A stretch of DNA of 5,025 nucleotides from Halieaceae bacterium (GTDB lineage Bacteria > Pseudomonadota > Gammaproteobacteria > Pseudomonadales > Halieaceae), in the NCBI GenBank assembly GCA_003523185.1, contig DPGN01000062.1:1-5025 (forward strand). Reading direction: 5' to 3'. Within the stretch, counting starts at the first letter, position 1; each line of letters opens with the position of its first letter. Under the pieces are notes generated by a model, which was given only the letters and a program-made list of their open reading frames with translations, was not told the origin of the DNA and ran no database searches. Both the position numbers and the translations under genes were made by a program. This document shows, piece after piece, positions 1 through 5,025 of this stretch.

Positions 1-62
1 CCACAGCAAATGACGTCCAAAAACGACAGTGAAATCTCAGGTGCGGGTCGACGCTTGGGCAT
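1..62 (-). CDS. Start of a second ExbD/MotB-like membrane protein (partial, cut by the window edge)
   Basis: Only the first 20 codons and two bases of the next are in the window. They read MPKRRPAPEISLSFLDVICC, followed by a probable Gly. The start codon overlaps the stop of the VWA gene in a TAATG junction, and GGAGGA lies 9 nt upstream, so initiation here is well supported. The peptide closely matches the N-terminus of the preceding VWA protein: a basic MP(R/K)R head, then LSFLD, two variable residues and a Cys-Gly. This is the layout of an ExbD/MotB-type anchor, with a basic cytoplasmic tail and a helix carrying an Asp (D16) near its cytoplasmic end. I infer a second, paralogous subunit of the same channel complex. 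Whether it also carries a coiled coil or VWA domain cannot be seen. Confidence 0.8.
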   Translation of the reverse strand, partial: MPKRRPAPEISLSFLDVICC

Positions 63-1153
63 TACGGCCAATCCTCCGCGGGCGCCATGAAGCTCCCACC
101 TGTATTCTGCGCCAACTTCCAGAACTCGGACGCCGCCATCGGGTCACCTTCCATGGGTGAAAGCACCACGTTGACTGGAACGTTGGCCGGTAACTTATCG
201 ATAGCATCGCGGTAGTGTTTTAGTCGGGCAGGACCCGAAACCGTATTTTTTCGCGGCGTATCTTTTCCCTGAGTGGGTAGACCATCGGTGATAATGAAAA
301 TGTTATCGGGCTTGCTATCGAGCTCATCGAGAAATTCAAACGCGTTGTAAAGCGAGGTGCCGCCTGACGGCAAGGTCTCGCGGACTGAAGTGATTACTCG
401 CTCGACCTGATCACTATTGGCCACTTCAAGCCATCTGCCCTGAGTCTCCGGTAGGGCAAAACGGGCTTCGGTATTGAACAGAATGATCTGGTAGCGCGAT
501 CCTGTAGGCAGTTGAGCCGTTAGCCAATCGACGGTATCCAGGGCCTGAACCCATTTTCGAGCGGCGCGTTGTCGATCACTCGACTGATTTCGCAAGCGGA
601 TGACGTTGACGACCTCTGGCGCCAACATGCTGGCCGAGGCATCGATCATGATCGCGATTCGGTTGCCGCCGAGCTTGAGACCGGTCAGATACTGACGATT
701 ACCCTCGCCTTGGAACTCACGCGCGCTTCGGCCACCGTCTGCCTCTGCTGCCTCGCGCAATTGCTGTATACGCTCTTCCAGTGAGTTGATCTCAGCTTTT
801 AGCGCCTCAAGGTCGGTGGTTTCACTGACATCCGATTCTTCCAGTGAGGCGATTAACGCCTCCAGTCGATCAAGCTCCTCGGTGACAACTCGGGCGCGTC
901 CCTGCGCTTCAACAATCTCGAGATCGGTGCTGCTAATGGCATTACGTAACCGCACGAGACCCTCTTCGCCTTCTCGAATGTCCTCTTCAAGCAGATCGAC
1001 CTCCGACAGCACCTCGGCGTTTACCGACTGAATTTGAATCTCGATGGAGTGATCGATAATCAGAAATACGAGAACAACAGCACCGAAGCCACAGGACATG
1101 ATGTCCAGAAAACTGAGGTTGAATGTATTGGCCTGTCGTTTCCGCCGGGGCAT
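62..1153 (-). CDS. ExbD/MotB-like membrane anchor, coiled coil and VWA domain protein
   Basis: This 363-residue protein has a basic cytoplasmic head (1-8) and one transmembrane helix (about 13-33) with motif FNLSFLDIMSCGFGA, whose Asp17 sits where ExbD/MotB carry their proton-binding Asp. A long, acidic, heptad-like coiled coil follows (about 45-137), then a VWA domain (about 163-355). All three MIDAS elements are present: DASAS at 171-175, Thr266 in SGGTS, and Asp290 in ITDG, so metal-dependent ligand binding is plausible. The expected topology is N-in with the VWA domain in the periplasm. The gene starts 3 nt after the stop of the Hsp70-like gene and has only a weak SD, so translation is probably coupled. 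VWA domains usually bind proteins. Here one seems to replace the OmpA-like domain of MotB, so I infer that it couples a MotA/ExbB-type channel to an extracytoplasmic partner. The VWA call is near certain and the anchor assignment likely. Confidence 0.92.
   Translation of the reverse strand: MPRRKRQANTFNLSFLDIMSCGFGAVVLVFLIIDHSIEIQIQSVNAEVLSEVDLLEEDIREGEEGLVRLRNAISSTDLEIVEAQGRARVVTEELDRLEALIASLEESDVSETTDLEALKAEINSLEERIQQLREAAEADGGRSAREFQGEGNRQYLTGLKLGGNRIAIMIDASASMLAPEVVNVIRLRNQSSDRQRAARKWVQALDTVDWLTAQLPTGSRYQIILFNTEARFALPETQGRWLEVANSDQVERVITSVRETLPSGGTSLYNAFEFLDELDSKPDNIFIITDGLPTQGKDTPRKNTVSGPARLKHYRDAIDKLPANVPVNVVLSPMEGDPMAASEFWKLAQNTGGSFMAPAEDWP
72..77 (-). promoter_or_regulatory. Strong ribosome binding site for the gene starting at 62
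   Basis: GGAGGA on the minus strand lies 9 nt before the ATG at 62-60, inside the last codons of the VWA gene. It is the best SD match in the window. It supports the edge ORF as a real gene that can be initiated efficiently despite its start overlapping the upstream stop. Confidence 0.75.
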
Positions 1154-1156
1154 GGA

Positions 1157-2437
1157 TTACGACTCAACGATAATGAGCACGGCTTCTTTGCCGTCGTTAC
1201 GATACAAACGACTGCCGATCGTGAGCCGATCATGCGAACCGGAGACCGACAAGACATTGATTCGGTCGCGCAGTGCCTCGTCAATGCAGGGAACACCGTC
1301 GCGCTTAATGACGCCAAAGCCAAGGCCCTGCTCATCTGTATCTGCAATGCGATGCGCGACAGCGTCGATAAGGACGTGCGTAGGCTGCGCACCTTGGACA
1401 GCGCTTGCCGTCACCATCGTTTTGTCGATCTTGTCGCTCGCGGCAGGCGCGGTCATGGCGTCGCCACTTGCCGATGTCTCGGCTGATTCATCAGCTGGTG
1501 TTACAGCGCTGGCTGTCCGTCGTTTGGAAATGCGGGTCAGCGGCTGATCATCTGAGTGATCGAGTAATAGATCCTCTCCGGTGGCTGTTAGGGAATCGAT
1601 AGAGGCAACTGCATCGAATGCGATGCCCGGAAAGACCGATAGCGATTGGTCGATGCTCAGCACTCCTGCTTTCGCATTGATAGCTGACGCGATTTTTTGT
1701 CCTGCTTTCTCAAGACGACTTCTCGAGACTTTGAATGATGTTGTCCCAAGCTCAACTGAGACTTCGGGGCGATCTCTTAGTGCTGCAAGAACGCCGGGGA
1801 GAGTATCGAGCAGGGTTTGCTCGGATTCAGCACTTCGCCGCGGATCGAAGCGTGTTTGATCGACGCAGGCATCAGCGCATTCCTCAAGGCATAATTCCAG
1901 TAAATCGAGATAGCCAAGGCCTGGTAAAGCTGTGATCTTGTCGACCTGACAGAGATTGGCGTCAACAGTGACCTCGCTCACGACGAGTTGTCGCCATTGC
2001 AAGTTTAGGTTGAGGCCCGAGCCTAGTTCCGCGGGGTGTGCGAGAAGCGCTCTGTCGACGACTGCACTGGGGTTTACTCCCAGCGAGCTCAAGATACCCA
2101 GAAGCAACTCCAGTTGGGGCTGCTCAAGGTTTCCAGGTGCGATAAGGCAAAGGTTATTCACCCCATCGCTCGATTCGAACAGGCCTTTGAGGTGTTCATA
2201 GACTAAATCGGCCGTGTGACGCGCGTTGCCAAATGTGTTGCCGAGTGGCGTGGTAGCAAGCTGACTGAGCATGTCCGTTCGCACGTCCAAGGGTCTGCGT
2301 TTGAGTTGCGCGAAGGCCCCATCGCCGAAAAGGAAGTCATCTGCTTGAGATAGGACAATACCCGGAGATCGAAGGGTCTGCTGGCCGACGCTGAGTGTCA
2401 GGCTGGCATCCGTCAGATCAAGAAAGGCGCGACTCAT
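1157..2437 (-). CDS. Degenerate Hsp70/actin-like (ASKHA) protein, putative
   Basis: This 426-residue protein has no signal peptide or membrane helix, so it is probably cytoplasmic. I know no exact family for it. By eye its order of elements follows the Hsp70 ATPase: LDLTDASLTLSVG (6-18) where phosphate-1 would be; CLIAPGNLEQPQLELLLGIL (97-116) and VDRALLA (127-133) like the VPAYF...NEPTAAA stretch; LNLQWRQLVVSEV (144-156) where phosphate-2 DLGGGTFDVSV would be; then a helical part and an SVELGTTSFKVSRSRLE segment (227-243) like the Hsp70 lobe II strand and ARFEEL helix. The glycines that grip nucleotide are missing in both phosphate loops and in the adenosine-loop region, so ATP binding is doubtful. 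A low-complexity linker (about 293-350) leads to a small beta-rich C-terminal domain (352-426). The start overlaps the channel gene's stop as ATGA, so the two are probably made in coupled amounts. The gene is certain, the fold tentative. Confidence 0.85.
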   Translation of the reverse strand: MSRAFLDLTDASLTLSVGQQTLRSPGIVLSQADDFLFGDGAFAQLKRRPLDVRTDMLSQLATTPLGNTFGNARHTADLVYEHLKGLFESSDGVNNLCLIAPGNLEQPQLELLLGILSSLGVNPSAVVDRALLAHPAELGSGLNLNLQWRQLVVSEVTVDANLCQVDKITALPGLGYLDLLELCLEECADACVDQTRFDPRRSAESEQTLLDTLPGVLAALRDRPEVSVELGTTSFKVSRSRLEKAGQKIASAINAKAGVLSIDQSLSVFPGIAFDAVASIDSLTATGEDLLLDHSDDQPLTRISKRRTASAVTPADESAETSASGDAMTAPAASDKIDKTMVTASAVQGAQPTHVLIDAVAHRIADTDEQGLGFGVIKRDGVPCIDEALRDRINVLSVSGSHDRLTIGSRLYRNDGKEAVLIIVES

Positions 2438-3237
2438 TTAGGCGCCGCCAGATGTCGAATAAGCTTCTTATCCACATAACGCTGGGTACTGAGTACCAGT
2501 CGCTCCTGAGATAGCTGCAATTGATGTAGCGCAAACATGATGACAATGGATAAGACCAGCGCCACGAAGGTGCTGTTAAAGGCGACGCCGAGGCTTACCG
2601 TCACACCTGAAATATCGCCTTCAACCGCCTTATAGGCTTGCCCAAGTGCATCACCGATGCCGCGCACGGTGCCAATAAACCCGATCGACGGGATGGCCCA
2701 ACTGATGTAGCGAACCATCGATAATTCGGAGTCGAGCTTGTCGGCCTCAATGTCGCATTGTTCGCGCACTGCCTCGGAGACGGCAGGGATGCTCGCTGTC
2801 GTCGAGAAGCGGCTGAGAGCATTGAGCAGTGTGCGTGGTAACAGCAGTTCCTGCTCTGTCTCCGGGAGTGCTTCGATGCCGCGAGCGTAATTTCTTGCAT
2901 CTTGGGGTAGGAGCGTGGTGCCCTCGGTGACCTGAATGAGGTTGCGCTCGAGCATGGTCGCTTCCTGTCGCGTCGTCCATGCTTTGAGACCCATGATCAC
3001 CAGTGCCCAGATCATCAGGATGAAACAGGCCTCCTGCTCAAAATCACGAATGACAACGTAGATTGATCGCTCGGGTACGAACGCGGCTCCTGATGCTTGC
3101 AGGGCGGCTTGTGCCGCCAACTGAGCGTCGGCAGAGGGTCGGATCAAACCCACGTAAAAGGCATGCACGACGATGACGGCCGCGAGTAATGCTAGGACCT
3201 GGAATGCAAACTCTGACGGGATTCTCGGTTTAGACAT
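2434..3237 (-). CDS. MotA/TolQ/ExbB-family proton channel subunit
   Basis: This 267-residue inner-membrane protein starts at the second of two Met codons (ATG CGC ATG), because the SD AAGGGGA abuts the first but is well spaced from the second. Four hydrophobic helices are visible: about 10-32, 68-86, 177-198 and 210-238. The first pair encloses a periplasmic loop of about 35 residues. A large cytoplasmic segment of about 90 residues lies between helices 2 and 3, as in MotA rather than three-helix TolQ/ExbB. Family signatures are IPSIGFIGTVRGIG in helix 3 and VSLGVAFNSTFVALVLSI in helix 4. Thr190 and Thr223 are 33 residues apart, the spacing I recall for the pore threonines of ExbB (T148/T181) and TolQ (T145/T178). 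The Glu that ExbB/TolQ carry five residues before the second Thr appears replaced by a hydrophobic residue. The likely role is ion flow driving movement of the ExbD/MotB-like partners encoded downstream. The ion and load are unknown. Confidence 0.93.
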   Translation of the reverse strand: MSKPRIPSEFAFQVLALLAAVIVVHAFYVGLIRPSADAQLAAQAALQASGAAFVPERSIYVVIRDFEQEACFILMIWALVIMGLKAWTTRQEATMLERNLIQVTEGTTLLPQDARNYARGIEALPETEQELLLPRTLLNALSRFSTTASIPAVSEAVREQCDIEADKLDSELSMVRYISWAIPSIGFIGTVRGIGDALGQAYKAVEGDISGVTVSLGVAFNSTFVALVLSIVIMFALHQLQLSQERLVLSTQRYVDKKLIRHLAAPK

Positions 3238-3243
3238 GCGCAT

Positions 3244-3250
3244 TCCCCTT
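3244..3250 (-). promoter_or_regulatory. Ribosome binding site that decides the channel gene start
   Basis: AAGGGGA on the minus strand overlaps the TAA of the upstream small gene. The GGGG core is 1 nt from the ATG at 3243 but 7 nt from the ATG at 3237, so the latter is the likely start and the protein is 267 rather than 269 residues. Confidence 0.7.
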
Positions 3251-3593
3251 AGATATCGACCGGAAAAGACACGGATCGATCTTCGCTAATCCGCTCAGTG
3301 GGAGTGTAGTTGTCATCCGCTGTTTCCGACGAGGCCGGTTCTTCCGAGTTTCGGTCAGCTGCCTCCGGTTGGATGCCACCAACGCTATCGATAACAGCGC
3401 CTGCAATACTAACCAAAGCCGTTTCCGTAGTGTCTGTATTACCCTCGCTAGTGGGGTCGGCGCCATTAGAAGCGGGTGCGGCTTGAGTTGCTCCGGCCTT
3501 AGTTGCCGTAGCGTTGGTACCTTCATCCTGCGCGAAGGCAACGAGTGCGAGACCCACAAATGAGAACACGCCAACCCAAAATTTACTCTGCAT
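3249..3593 (-). CDS. Small Sec-exported, acidic, low-complexity protein of unknown function
   Basis: This 114-residue protein belongs to no family I recognise. The ATG at 3593 is preferred over the one at 3644. It has an SD (AGGGTGG, 6 nt upstream) and gives a textbook signal peptide: a short basic start (K4), a hydrophobic core (5-18) and an AFA cleavage site at 19-21 before QDE. The mature part (22-114) is rich in Ala, Thr, Ser, Glu and Asp and probably disordered. Exceptions are a short hydrophobic stretch at 59-74 (ALVSIAGAVIDSVGGI) and a C-terminal tail RSVSFPVDI (106-114) that looks strand-like. There is no Cys and no lipobox. It overlaps the PEGA-FGE gene by 11 bp and ends 11 nt before the channel gene, so it is an integral operon member. 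It may be a periplasmic linker or binding partner for the VWA or FGE domains, which is inference only. Confidence 0.8.
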   Translation of the reverse strand: MQSKFWVGVFSFVGLALVAFAQDEGTNATATKAGATQAAPASNGADPTSEGNTDTTETALVSIAGAVIDSVGGIQPEAADRNSEEPASSETADDNYTPTERISEDRSVSFPVDI

Positions 3594-5025
3594 ACCTGGC
3601 CACCCTAAATCCAACGTCATCACGCCCACGCTCACCATAATCACGGTAGGTCAGTCGAAGCTCTCGCAAACGGCTCAAGCTCCAACTGGCGCCCCTAATC
3701 GTGTAGTTATCGCCCTGAGGGTCCCCTAGCGGATCCTCTTTGATCGCCTCATTGGGCACGGGTATTCGATACACGTCATTCACCCACTCAGCGACATTAC
3801 CACCCATATCGTATAGACCTCTCGGGTTGGGCGGAAACTTTCCGACCTCGGCGCTAACCACAACGTTGTCAGTGTAACCATTGAGGATACGCCCTGTGAC
3901 CAGTGCGGAAGAAGCGTCGGCAAGGTTGGCACTTCCATCTTCGGGTGGCCAGGCTTCGCCCCAGGAAAATCGCCAGATGTCTTCGCCTTGTACTCGGGTA
4001 GCGAACGCCCACTCAGCCTCAGTCGGAAGACGGTATCCGGTAGAAGCGCTGTCGAATCCCGTGATGATGCCATCGCGCTCGGTATAAAAGGGCGGCAACC
4101 CCTCGCGCGCGCTTAGCCAATTACAGAAGCTGGCGGCCTGCTGCCAAGAGAGCTGCACGGCGGGTTGGTGTTCGCGGTTTAGGCTCTTACCTCCCGCCTG
4201 TCCTGACTCATGATTCTGTGTGAATTGGCGGAACTGCGCATTCGTAACTTCGGTGGTCGCCATGTAAAACGCACGTGTCAGACGCACAGGTCGCTCGACT
4301 TCGTTGGCACCTCGTCCCGCATCGCGTCTAGGAGCGCCCATAGTGAACTGGTTGACTGGACTCACCTGAGGATCGATTAAGACCAATGTTTGGCCCACCG
4401 AGCTGGTGATCTCCGGCTTGATGGCGGCCTTTCTCGCCTCTTCTTCAGTGAGCAGCGCCACATTAATTCTCTGTTTCAGTCCTGCTCGCGGCGTGACCCG
4501 TCGTTCCACACTTGCATACCCAGGCGCTCTGATAGTGATTACTTGCTCTACACCGGGTAAGGCCAGTATCTGGCTTCCCTTACCGCGGTCATCGCCATTG
4601 ACCTGAATGGTGGCATTGCGGGGCGTCACCTGAATATCGACTTCGCCAAGTGCTGGCGACAAAACGACTTTTCGGTCTACGCTCGCACCCTTTTCCAGTG
4701 AGAGGCTAAATGATTCGGGTAAGTAGCCCGCCCGTCTTAGCTCGATGCGATGTCGTGCCGCGGGTTCCATAGTCACGTCAGTTGGAGTGGCGCCGACAAA
4801 GCGACCATCGCGGGTGACAACAGCGCCCGCCGGGACAGAAGTTAAACGAAGTATCCCCGCCGCCGGTGTGAGTTCGATAGTACCGAGGTCGACATCGGTA
4901 TCAGCGACGGTCTTTAGCTCGACCAGCTCGTCGATATAGCCCGGCGCACTGAAAGTGATTTCGCGCGCTCCTTGCATGACTTCGAGTACTTGTTTGCTGG
5001 ATGTGACCGCCGACCAATCAACGTT
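3583..5025 (-). CDS. PEGA-repeat protein with C-terminal FGE/SUMF1-like domain (5' end outside window)
   Basis: The reading frame is open to the window edge, giving at least 480 residues with the N-terminus missing. The ATG at 4977 falls inside a PEGA domain and is not a credible start. Residues below count from that Met. The tail of one PEGA domain (to about 40) is followed by two more (about 41-110 and 111-177), each a beta-sandwich with an (A/R)PGY- or RRAGY-type motif. The FGE-sulfatase domain covers about 195-463, with TEVTNAQFRQF (242-252), YRLPTEAEWAFA (315-326), GLYDMGGNVAEWVND (387-401), RGASW (428-432) and GFRVAR (456-461). The two active-site cysteines of true FGE (C336/C341 in human) are Leu and Glu here, and the only Cys seen is C285. 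Formylglycine synthesis is therefore unlikely, and a binding or structural role is more probable. PEGA domains usually lie outside the cytoplasm, so the protein is probably periplasmic or membrane-anchored through its unseen N-terminus. Confidence 0.95.
   Translation of the reverse strand, partial: NVDWSAVTSSKQVLEVMQGAREITFSAPGYIDELVELKTVADTDVDLGTIELTPAAGILRLTSVPAGAVVTRDGRFVGATPTDVTMEPAARHRIELRRAGYLPESFSLSLEKGASVDRKVVLSPALGEVDIQVTPRNATIQVNGDDRGKGSQILALPGVEQVITIRAPGYASVERRVTPRAGLKQRINVALLTEEEARKAAIKPEITSSVGQTLVLIDPQVSPVNQFTMGAPRRDAGRGANEVERPVRLTRAFYMATTEVTNAQFRQFTQNHESGQAGGKSLNREHQPAVQLSWQQAASFCNWLSAREGLPPFYTERDGIITGFDSASTGYRLPTEAEWAFATRVQGEDIWRFSWGEAWPPEDGSANLADASSALVTGRILNGYTDNVVVSAEVGKFPPNPRGLYDMGGNVAEWVNDVYRIPVPNEAIKEDPLGDPQGDNYTIRGASWSLSRLRELRLTYRDYGERGRDDVGFRVARYAE
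3600..3606 (-). promoter_or_regulatory. Ribosome binding site of the small secreted protein
   Basis: AGGGTGG on the minus strand is 6 nt before the ATG at 3593 and lies within the end of the PEGA-FGE gene. Together with the signal peptide it favours this start over the upstream in-frame ATG at 3644. Confidence 0.5.
4447..5025 (-). repeat. Tandem PEGA domain repeats (protein-level)
   Basis: Three consecutive units of about 65-70 residues are visible, the first cut by the edge. Each ends in a hydrophobic strand after a Gly-Tyr turn: SAPGYIDELVEL, RRAGYLPESFSL and RAPGYASVERRV. The repetition is diverged and clear only in protein sequence, not as a DNA repeat. More units may lie upstream of the window. 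Confidence 0.8.

Larger units (their letters stand above)
1..5025 (-). other. Single compact operon (predicted polycistron)
   Basis: All six reading frames lie on one strand. Junctions in order are an 11-bp overlap (3583-3593), an 11-nt gap (3238-3248), a 4-bp ATGA overlap (2434-2437), a 3-nt gap (1154-1156) and a 1-bp TAATG overlap (62). No inverted repeat with a T-run and no promoter-sized gap is present, so co-transcription and translational coupling are expected. Both ends of the operon lie outside the window. Confidence 0.85.

Noticed and set aside
1085..1105. Lipobox-like IMSC in the VWA protein (and VICC in the edge protein), suggesting lipoproteins
   Set aside because: The Cys falls early in the hydrophobic stretch with an Asp four residues before it and a long hydrophobic run after it. 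That fits a membrane anchor, not a signal peptidase II site.
1157..1380. FHA domain at the C-terminus of the Hsp70-like protein (LTIGSRLY, SGSH)
   Set aside because: FHA domains have the IGR motif before the Ser-His motif. Here the order is reversed and the expected core residues are missing.
1034..1547. Long plus-strand ORFs of about 150 codons opposite the VWA and Hsp70-like genes
   Set aside because: They have no recognisable domains, no clear SD, and lie antisense to well-supported genes. They are mirror reading frames.
2434..3237. Zorya anti-phage system (ZorA/ZorB)
   Set aside because: The channel logic is similar, but no OmpA-like ZorB, ZorC, or helicase/nuclease ZorD or ZorE is visible. 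A defence role is not supported by this window.
3230..3574. Alternative minus-strand ORF of 114 codons over the small secreted gene
   Set aside because: It has no coherent composition, while the competing frame has an SD, a signal peptide and junctions that fit the operon.
3594..3644. Upstream start at 3644 for the small secreted protein
   Set aside because: It would add 17 residues before the signal peptide and lengthen the overlap with the PEGA-FGE gene. The ATG at 3593 has an SD and gives a standard signal peptide.
1..5025. Promoter, terminator, CRISPR, tRNA or insertion sequence
   Set aside because: No noncoding stretch exceeds 11 nt, and no repeat or hairpin structure supports any of these.

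Overview
The window is one tightly packed minus-strand operon fragment: five genes plus the first codons of a sixth, all read right to left. There is no intergenic gap longer than 11 nt, and the plus strand has nothing convincing. Signal peptide style, Shine-Dalgarno (SD) sequences, moderate GC (mid-50s % by eye) and protein style suggest a Gram-negative bacterium, most likely a gammaproteobacterium, perhaps marine. That placement is inference. No marker gene settles it.

Layout in transcription order: (1) 5025-3583, a 5'-truncated protein with tandem PEGA domains followed by a formylglycine-generating-enzyme (FGE/SUMF1-like) domain that lacks the catalytic cysteines. (2) 3593-3249, a small Sec-exported, acidic, low-complexity protein overlapping the previous gene by 11 bp. 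(3) 3237-2434, a four-helix MotA/TolQ/ExbB-family proton-channel subunit. (4) 2437-1157, a cytoplasmic protein with a plausible but degenerate Hsp70/actin-like (ASKHA) layout, joined to gene 3 by an ATGA overlap. (5) 1153-62, a one-helix membrane protein with an ExbD/MotB-like anchor, a long coiled coil and a von Willebrand factor A (VWA) domain with an intact MIDAS. (6) 62-1, the start of a second protein with nearly the same anchor motif. It begins on a TAATG stop/start overlap, has a strong SD, and is cut by the window edge.

Taken together the genes look like an uncharacterised envelope machine powered by ion flow. A MotA/ExbB-type channel (gene 3) would surround the helices of two paralogous ExbD/MotB-like partners (genes 5 and 6). 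In gene 5 the usual peptidoglycan- or receptor-binding domain is replaced by a coiled coil and a VWA domain in the periplasm. The PEGA-FGE protein and the small secreted protein are candidate extracytoplasmic partners, and the Hsp70-like protein a cytoplasmic regulator or scaffold. The domain identities of genes 1, 3 and 5 are well supported by motifs. Assembly into one complex and its purpose are inferred from gene order and domain logic.

No RNA genes, mobile elements, CRISPR arrays, promoters or terminators could be supported. The promoter presumably lies beyond position 5025 and the terminator before position 1.
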